Positions 57,707 through 64,000 of a stretch of 64,000 bases of DNA are shown one piece after another (position 1 is the first letter of the stretch; each line of letters starts with the position of its first letter). The position numbers and the translations under genes were made by a program. The DNA comes from Botryotinia globosa (Eukaryota; Ascomycota; Leotiomycetes; Helotiales; Sclerotiniaceae): NCBI GenBank assembly GCA_014898425.1, contig RCSZ01000008.1, positions 2,119,501-2,183,500 of the forward strand, read 5' to 3'. Below the pieces are notes generated by a model, which was not told where the DNA came from, searched no databases, and saw nothing but the letters and a program-made list of their open reading frames with translations.

Positions 57707-58945
57707 TCACTTACCTTCTCCTGTCCCGAAAACCTCCAACTTAATGCTATCTTCGCTCACTCCAAATGTCTGCAAAGTCTTACTCATATCATTCATAAAT
57801 CCCCCCGGACCACAAATGAAATAGACTGTCGAGGACTCATCCAAATGCAACGCATCAGCCTTAACTTTCGATAAGTCCATTCGTCCCGCTAGATCTTTAA
57901 CCGGATGTCCATAATGATCTGCTGGTAGATTCTTGACGAAAACCCAGGATTCGATATTCGACTGCGATGAAGCGATCTCCTGGACATGAGTATGGAATGC
58001 ATCAACTTCTTTGCTGCGTGCTGCGTGGATATAAGATATTGGCCGCGTGCTTCTTCTTTCTACCAATGTGTTGAGTATGGATACCATGGGTGTGAGGCCA
58101 ACTCCGGCGGAAATCAACACCACGGGAGAGTCGACGTTCTTGTGTAGATCGAGGAAGAATTCTCCCTGGGGTGGAGATACCTGGACGATATCACCCACGT
58201 TCTTCGAATCGTGGAGAGTGTTCGAAATCACACCTGCTTCAACTGGTGCATTAACTTTTGGTAAGACAAGGGCATCCTCTCGTTTCACACTGATGCGGTA
58301 GTATTTCTCATTTGGACGATCACTTAACGAGTATTGTCTGGATTGCAAATACCCGAAGTTTGGGACATGAACCTGGACTGAGATGTACTGGCCGGGTTTG
58401 AAAAGAGGGAGGGGCTTTCCGTCCACGGGTTCTAGGTAGAAAGAGGTGATAATACTGGATTCCTTGACTTTCTTGGCGACCTTGAAGTCTCTCCATTCTT
58501 TCCAGTCGCCAGCTTCTCGATATAATTGCGCTTCTCTATCAATCATAATCTGGGCCAATTGGTTGTAGGCAGCTGTCCACGCGTCAAGGATTTCTGGCGT
58601 CAATGCTGCGCCAAGTACTTGGCCCATGGCCTCCAGTAGGTACTTTCCAACGATGGGATAGTGTTCTGGTCGTATGAATAATGAGGCATGCTTTTGACAT
58701 ATTCTTTCCACTGCATCCGAGAGTACAGCGAGGTTATCAATATTGGCCGCATAAGCAGCGAGAGCACCTGACAGAGCACGTTGTTGAGCTCCATTCCTTT
58801 GATTTGTTTGGTTGAAGATGTTATTTAGTACTGGATTCGCGTCGAGAACGTTTTTATAAAAGGTGGTAGTGATGGTAGTCCCATACTCTTGGACCACAGG
58901 CACTGTGGCCTTTATGATGTCGATTTGCTGAGGTGTGAGTGACAT
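57707..58945 (-). CDS. Flavohaemoglobin (nitric oxide dioxygenase)
   Basis: Converts nitric oxide and O2 to nitrate using NAD(P)H, protecting the cell from nitrosative stress; fungal forms are cytosolic or mitochondrial. Single exon, 412 residues, ATG at 58943-58945. Residues 1-150 are a globin (MSLTPQQIDIIKATVPVVQE, with the proximal His in ICQKHASLFI and the following RPEHYPIVGKYLLEAM). An FAD domain follows with LFKPGQYISVQ and RQYSLSD, then an NAD(P) domain with SAGVGLTPMVSILN, HAARSKEVDAFH and YFICGPGGFMNDM, ending LEVFGTGEGK. All domains are present and the length is normal. The name FHB is used for such genes in fungi but orthology to a specific copy is not shown. Confidence 0.94.
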   Translation of the reverse strand: MSLTPQQIDIIKATVPVVQEYGTTITTTFYKNVLDANPVLNNIFNQTNQRNGAQQRALSGALAAYAANIDNLAVLSDAVERICQKHASLFIRPEHYPIVGKYLLEAMGQVLGAALTPEILDAWTAAYNQLAQIMIDREAQLYREAGDWKEWRDFKVAKKVKESSIITSFYLEPVDGKPLPLFKPGQYISVQVHVPNFGYLQSRQYSLSDRPNEKYYRISVKREDALVLPKVNAPVEAGVISNTLHDSKNVGDIVQVSPPQGEFFLDLHKNVDSPVVLISAGVGLTPMVSILNTLVERRSTRPISYIHAARSKEVDAFHTHVQEIASSQSNIESWVFVKNLPADHYGHPVKDLAGRMDLSKVKADALHLDESSTVYFICGPGGFMNDMSKTLQTFGVSEDSIKLEVFGTGEGK

Positions 58946-59645
58946 AGTAATATTTCAATTATCCAGTAGATTTTGTTACTGTTTTCCGATATCGATGATT
59001 CTAGACATCCAAACATTCTGGACATACTGGCCCCAAGATCCTTATGTATGAATTCCACCTCGAGCACCATGATTACAAACTGCTTTTTGTAGAACCTTCC
59101 CCTGTCGTGACCGTGAAAATTTTCTGACCTGATTTCATCGTATGGCATTGTAATCATACACATGCCTCGGTTGTAATTGGTTTATCACGACAAACAGTGG
59201 CATGTTTTGGGAGCCGAGTGAGGGATACCGCTGACATGAAGATATTGCATCCAGATCCTTTATCTACAATATCCACCAGGAGTTGAAGCATCTCCGGGGA
59301 GTTGTCCATCTTAGTTTTCCGGGACGTTATCGATGTTTGTCAACGGAACGGGGCACCGGGTGACTTCGGAAAAATGGGTTGAAGATTTGAATGCTGAACT
59401 GCGGGTATCACGGCCCGTGACATCCCCGTGACATCCCCGTGACATCCCCGTGACATCCCCGCGTCTGATCCTTTTACCAGATTAGTAAGCATATGAGTAC
59501 CACCACCTGCACGCTTCTCAGATTCATTGAAGCATCATCTGAAGGGTTGGACTGAGTTCATGTGACTGAATTCTCTTCCTCTTTAAATCAAAGAAAAGCA
59601 TACCGGGATTTGTGATTCTATTGTTAATTATTATTAACTTTCGAA
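58946..59645. promoter_or_regulatory. Upstream region of the flavohaemoglobin gene with tandem repeat
   Basis: About 700 bases between the flavohaemoglobin start and the nitronate monooxygenase remnant. It carries the GC-rich 11-base tandem repeat at 59415-59458, unlike its AT-rich surroundings. Confidence 0.4.
59415..59458. repeat. 11-base tandem repeat
   Basis: Four perfect copies of CCGTGACATCC, each containing a CCGTGAC core, about 470 bases before the flavohaemoglobin ATG. May be a clustered binding site or simply a young minisatellite. Confidence 0.9.
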
Positions 59646-60474
59646 ACTCCCAACCTTAACTCAGACACAAATCATCCATGATGCTGTCGAAAGGCAATGT
59701 CTCAAGCGACAACCCACGCGACAGATCTCCATCAAAAGCTCAGCGGTATGGCTTTACGCACCGAAAAGAACGGAAGACTTGAAAGAATGGGCTCAAGAAC
59801 TTAGATCTATCAGTTATGGAAATGTTTCAATTTGGTTACAGGTTGGTACTGTCAAGGAAGCCTTGGATGTTGTGGATACAGCCAGACCTGATGTACTGGT
59901 CATTCAAGGTTCCGATGCTGGTGGCCACGGTCTAGCTCGATCAGCCAGTATCATCTCATTGCTTCCAGAAGTTGCAGATGCACTTGAAGATAGAATATCG
60001 GAAATGAATTCCATCCCACTACTTGCAGCGGGTGGAATTATGGATGGACGAGGTGTTGCTGCTGCAATGTGTTTGGGAGCGACTGGAGCTGTGATGGATA
60101 CCAGATTTCTAGCGGCTGAAGAAGCTGGTATTTCTCAAGGCTGGCAATGGGAGCTTTTAAAAGCAGTAGATGGTGGTGTTAGTACCGGAAAGTCTACTTT
60201 ATGCGACCGATTGAAGACAACAGTGGGATGGCCAACACAATATGATGGTCGCGCTTTACTCAATAAAGGCCATGAAGACGAGAAAGCTGGAATGTCAGAT
60301 GAAGAAAACGTTCGTTTATATAAGGAAGAGTTAAAATATGGTGATAAGGCTTGGGGCTCACATGGCAGAATGGTTGCATATTCTGGTACTGGGGCTGGGC
60401 TGATTAAAAGCGTTATGCCAGCCGAGAAAATCATTGAAGAAACAAGAAAGGGTGTGTCAGATGTCTCTCAGTAG
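59646..60474 (+). pseudogene. Nitronate monooxygenase, 5'-truncated
   Basis: Nitronate monooxygenases oxidise alkyl nitronates with FMN and O2. The frame reads SSAVWLYAPKRTEDLKEWA, WLQVGTVKEALDV, VLVIQGSDAGGHG (phosphate-binding and catalytic-His region), IPLLAAGGIMDGRGVAAAMCLGA (FMN phosphate-binding) and GAVMDTRFLAAEEAG, and ends normally at 60474. The expected first about 120 residues of the TIM barrel, including the N-terminal PIIQAPM-type segment, are not found upstream in any frame. No ATG lies in frame before the conserved part; the first in-frame ATG, at 60004-60006, is well inside it. The remaining part is undamaged, suggesting loss by deletion or rearrangement rather than long decay. 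A start inside a missed upstream exon cannot be fully excluded. Divergent from flavohaemoglobin. Confidence 0.72.
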
Positions 60475-61306
60475 CTACACTTCCAATAGAACAGATAAAA
60501 AGTCCTTTTCAGCTCCGGCTTTCTCTTTTGCATCAATACTTCAGAGTGGGCAAGGAGCTTGAGGAGACTTTTCATCCCCCGATACCTAAGGATGTATCTG
60601 AATTCCATTGCTTTCTCGATTTCCTTAAGTTACATGACGCCCAAGGCGCATATGAATAGGATGAACGCTAATTTTGAATCATTGAAATGGTATCTGAAAC
60701 ATTTTAAGCACAATCTATTTCCACTCCTGCTTCCTGTAGTTTTCAACTAGGGATGTGCAATTGAACAAGAATACTACACTCGTGACGTCCGCAACATTCA
60801 GTTCTCATCGGACCGATTGATAATTGTCACAGATATTCGAGCATGGGTACCTATTCCCAAGAATTAGCTGCGACGACAACAATTCGAATTGAGAATTTAT
60901 GATGTGCAGGTCTGTTGGTCTTCCGTAGATCGCTTGAGGTGGGTCGTCCGCAAAAGGATCACCAACCATGTTTCTGTAACCTTCCCATTTGGGGCAAATG
61001 TACACTGCAACCTTCCGAAAGGATTTACTCGTGCCTTTAATCATAAATATACCTGGTTAAGGTTACTAGATCGGTTGCTTATGCTCGCCCTTTATGCTGT
61101 ACGTCCCTTCCTGTGAGGTTTCCTGTGAGGTTTCATTTCGTGCTTGACATTTGTACTAGGCACATTTGTTGCAAGTACTTCTTGACGATAATTCCTGCTG
61201 TACTGCCTATTCAGTGACATTGCAAAAGATTTAGTAAAATTTTATTAAATTGTTCTTCTCACAAGAATTTTCAGTCTTGTTCAATCTCACGATAGAAGGC
61301 CGGGAA
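60475..61306. other. Intergenic region
   Basis: About 830 bases before the amylase gene with a short direct duplication (TTTCCTGTGAGG twice near 61110-61135). No gene. Confidence 0.4.
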
Positions 61307-62959
61307 ATGCTTTCTTCTAAAATGTTGTTAGGCGCCTTGCTAGGCATTGCTTCTTTGAACGGCGTTAAATCAGCGACACCTGATGAATGGAGAACTCGAT
61401 CAATCTACCAAGTATTTACAGATCGATTCGCTAGAACAGATGTTACAAATACCACGGATTGCCCTTCTCAAACTAGGGGATATTGTGGTGGGACATGGCA
61501 AGGCATAATCAACAAGCTTGACTATATCCAGGTATGAGAGGAAAGGTGCAGCCATACATCAGTGAAAATAGGTGCTGATAATGTACTAGGATATGGGGTT
61601 CACTGCAATTTGGATATCACCAGTTGTCGAACAAGTCGCTGATCCAGGTCGAGGTTTTCACGGGTATTCCGCTCAAAACTTATATGGTCTGAACACTCAT
61701 TTTGGGGACGCATCGGATTTGAAAGCATTAGCTAATGCACTTCATGGTCGTGGAATGGTAATATTGAATACAAAAGAAGCATAGATAAAGATAGCTAACC
61801 ATGGCAGTACTTGATGGTTGATGTCGTAGCGAATCACATGGGATCTGATGATACTGCGCATAATGTCGATTTCAGCATCATGAATCCATTTAACGATAGC
61901 AAATACTTTCATGATGTCTGTTTCATTAATGATTACAACAATCAGACGAATGTCGAACTATGCGAACTTGGTACGGAGAAGTATCCATTGCCAGATCTCA
62001 ACACTACTCGACAAGATGTTCGAGATCTCTTCACTACTTGGATCAAGTCATTAGTATCAAATTACTCAATTGACGGATTGAGAGTGGACACTGTTAGACA
62101 TGTGGAAAAAGATTTCTGGCCTTTATTCAATGAAGCAGCCGGAGTTTATTGTGTTGGCGAAGTAGCAGATGGAGATGTAGATTATCTATGTCCTTACCAA
62201 GACTACATGGACGGACTACTTTCGTACGCGTCGTATTACCAACTCACAAAATTCTTTTCCAACACCTCCGCAACGTCTGGAAACTTAATAGGACAACTGC
62301 AGTCTCAAAATTATCGATGTAAAGACACAACACTTCTCGGATCGTTCACTGAAAACCACGATCAACCCCGCTTCGGAAATTATACTAGTGATCTCACATT
62401 GGCTAGAAATATCATCACGTACACAATCTTAGCCGATGGCATTCCAATAATCTATCAAGGTCAAGAACAACATTTCCAAGGCGCAACTGATCCTTATGAT
62501 CGTGAGCCAATATGGCCTACAGGTTACGATACTAGCTCCCCACTTTATGTTCTAGTCAAGCAATTAAATGCTATACGTTCTCTGGCAATAGCACGCTCGG
62601 AAAAATATGCGACTGATCAAACTCAAGTCGCTTACTCAGACCCACATAATATTGCATTTCGGAAGGGAGATGGGAAATACATGACTCTGATGGTGCTGAA
62701 CAATATCGGGGAGAGAGCAGAAGATTACACGGTTGAGATGAAAAATGTGGGATTTGAAGCTGGATCGGTGGTGACGGATGTGTTGAGTTGTAGGAATGTA
62801 ATGATCGATGAGTACGGTGGGATGGATGTGCCGTTTGTCAATGGGTTACCAAGCGTAAGTTCAATCCTGTCCATTAGACTTTGTAGAAGCTAATCGAATG
62901 TGTAGGTTTATTATCCTTTCTATTTACTTGCTGGAACAGGCTGGTGTGGTCAGTATTGA
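61307..62959 (+). CDS. Secreted alpha-amylase, GH13
   Basis: Endo-hydrolysis of alpha-1,4-glucan bonds in starch or glycogen outside the cell. Exons 61307-61531, 61590-61757, 61808-62854 and 62906-62959 give 497 residues, the usual size of fungal (TAKA-type) amylases. A signal peptide of about 22 residues ends near NGVKSA; the mature start TPDEWRTRSIYQVFTDRFA is typical. Four GH13 regions are present: DVVANHMG, GLRVDTVRHVE with the nucleophile Asp, VYCVGEVADGD with the acid/base Glu, and FTENHDQPR with the third carboxylate. YCGGTWQGI and conserved Cys residues match fungal enzymes. The short last exon encodes YYPFYLLAGTGWCGQY. No starch-binding module. A second in-frame ATG lies five codons downstream. 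Confidence 0.93.
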
Positions 62960-63198
62960 GATAGCATACTTCTTATCTTATCTACTTGAGGAGAAGAGGC
63001 ATTTTCTCGTTCACACTTTTACCCACAGAACTGCCCTGTAGATTCATCATTCATAGCTTCAAAGAATATTCTGTATATAAAAAAGCTATGATTGCGTCTT
63101 AATCCCTCTCTAGAGTCTGATTGCAATTTAATAACATAAGAAACGGTCTATGATACACATAAAGTGCCCTAAGCACAAGAACCCCAGAAAAAAACGCT
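62960..63198. other. Convergent intergenic region
   Basis: About 240 bases holding the 3' ends of two convergent genes; no structure of note. Confidence 0.4.
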
Positions 63199-64000
63199 TT
63201 ATCCTTCGTAATCCATGTCACTCTCACTGAGACTATCCTCTTCATCAACACTATCTCTAACCTCTCCAGCACCCGTTTCTCCACCACTACCCCTGGTATT
63301 TGCACGAATAGGACCAAAATTACTCAAAGAAGCACCACTAGCTCGCTGCATCTCCCAAACAGGCCGCAATCTCCCCACTTCTCTTCTAGTCTCCTGACGA
63401 GACCCATCCATCATCTCTGGTCGATCCGGAATATCAATCTGCCTCAAGATTCGCTGATTCTCCATCGCTACCAGATTGTTCTCGTCACGGTAGCCAACAA
63501 CGGCTAAATCAGCCATTGGATTGGCGATAGGGGGGCCATTTAGACCATGACTGGTATTTAGAAGGCTGTTTTGAAGGCCTGGGAGACCACCAGCAAGGTA
63601 GCCGACAGGCGAAGGGGGTGCGAAGCGAGAATCATGTGGAGGAGGATGGCGGGGGCGTAAAGCTGGAGCTAGATGGCTAGCTGGTCGTTGGTAGGTGATT
63701 TGAGGAGGGAGTATAGCAGGAGGATATACCAGATGTGCTGGAGGTGTGTGTGGAGGGAATCCACGTGGTCCATTGATATCATATGGATTTATATAATGCG
63801 CGGGGTTATCCATTGGGATATAGCGGCCGGTAGAAGGGGCTATATAGCCTAGCCATTGCATGCCAGGCTCTGCTGGATAGGGAACGGCTGGGTGATCGTC
63901 GGGGAGGGGGTGGGGACCGAAACTGGAGTGGAGGATGGGGTGGTTCATCCAGGCGTTGGTTTGGGTGAGGGTTGCGAATTGGGGGACTGGGAAACCACGG
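63199..64000 (-). CDS. Pro-rich unknown protein, C-terminal part (runs off right edge)
   Basis: A minus-strand frame ending at 63199 is open to the window edge, at least 266 codons. An internal ATG at 63948 exists, but the same frame continues upstream (QFATLTQTNAW), so it is probably not the start. The visible part is rich in Pro, Gly and His (PRGFPPHTPPAHLVYPPAIL), then has a charged segment (ENQRILRQIDIPDRPEMMDG, EVGRLRPVWEMQRASG) and an acidic Ser/Asp end (DSVDEEDSLSESDMDYEG). No known domain recognised. Likely a disordered regulatory or scaffold protein. Confidence 0.6.
   Translation of the reverse strand, partial: RGFPVPQFATLTQTNAWMNHPILHSSFGPHPLPDDHPAVPYPAEPGMQWLGYIAPSTGRYIPMDNPAHYINPYDINGPRGFPPHTPPAHLVYPPAILPPQITYQRPASHLAPALRPRHPPPHDSRFAPPSPVGYLAGGLPGLQNSLLNTSHGLNGPPIANPMADLAVVGYRDENNLVAMENQRILRQIDIPDRPEMMDGSRQETRREVGRLRPVWEMQRASGASLSNFGPIRANTRGSGGETGAGEVRDSVDEEDSLSESDMDYEG

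Noticed and set aside
1..64000. CRISPR arrays, rRNA, viral or plasmid replication genes
   Set aside because: No spaced direct repeats, rRNA-like sequence or replication proteins were seen; the window is ordinary fungal chromosome.

Overview
The window looks like chromosomal DNA of a filamentous ascomycete (Pezizomycotina). Genes carry short GT-AG introns of about 50 to 150 bases, often with a CTAAC/CTAAT-like branch site. Fungus-specific families are present: a Zn2Cys6 regulator, a HET-domain gene, a fungal BTB protein, an AAT amino-acid permease, GH76, a DUF3716 protein and an MCT-like MFS carrier. The moderate AT content and gene style would fit a leotiomycete near Botrytis/Sclerotinia/Monilinia, but that placement is inference; no rRNA or mitochondrial marker is present.

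Layout. 1-578: start of an unknown gene running off the left edge (minus). 1644-4131: 12-exon amino-acid permease (plus). 4132-11454: long stretch without a convincing gene, holding one tRNA-like sequence. 11455-12454: DUF3716 protein. 15297-17209: sugar-transporter-type MFS. 18298-18627: small coiled-coil membrane protein. 19701-28271: five minus-strand genes: a large AT-hook protein, then a run of relatives built on a short helical module, two of which end in a CHORD-like zinc module interrupted by an intron at the same codon. 29262-31338: frameshifted HET gene. 32005-33122: pyrroline-5-carboxylate reductase. 35735-37095: secreted GH76. 38643-39109: hAT-type MITE just behind a BTB gene that carries an in-frame stop. 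40616-43567: MLH3. 44590-46099: Ser/Thr-rich protein. 47831-49900: secreted carboxylesterase broken by a TA-flanked MITE and a later nonsense codon. 50476-52301: GT32-like membrane glycosyltransferase. 52986-54626: Zn2Cys6 factor. 55125-55482: third MITE, with TTA target duplications. 55518-56825: MCT-like MFS. 57707-58945: flavohaemoglobin. 59646-60474: 5'-truncated nitronate monooxygenase. 61307-62959: secreted alpha-amylase. 63199-64000: 3' end of a Pro-rich protein running off the right edge.

The window mixes housekeeping genes (P5C reductase, MLH3) with extracellular polysaccharide metabolism (GH76, amylase, GT32), uptake (amino acid, sugar and monocarboxylate carriers) and nitrogen-stress functions (flavohaemoglobin beside a nitronate monooxygenase remnant). 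At least four genes (HET, BTB, carboxylesterase, nitronate monooxygenase) show inactivating lesions, and three short inverted-repeat elements with three different target-site signatures lie in or beside genes. The most distinctive unit is the 23.6-28.3 kb minus-strand array of related zinc-module proteins.
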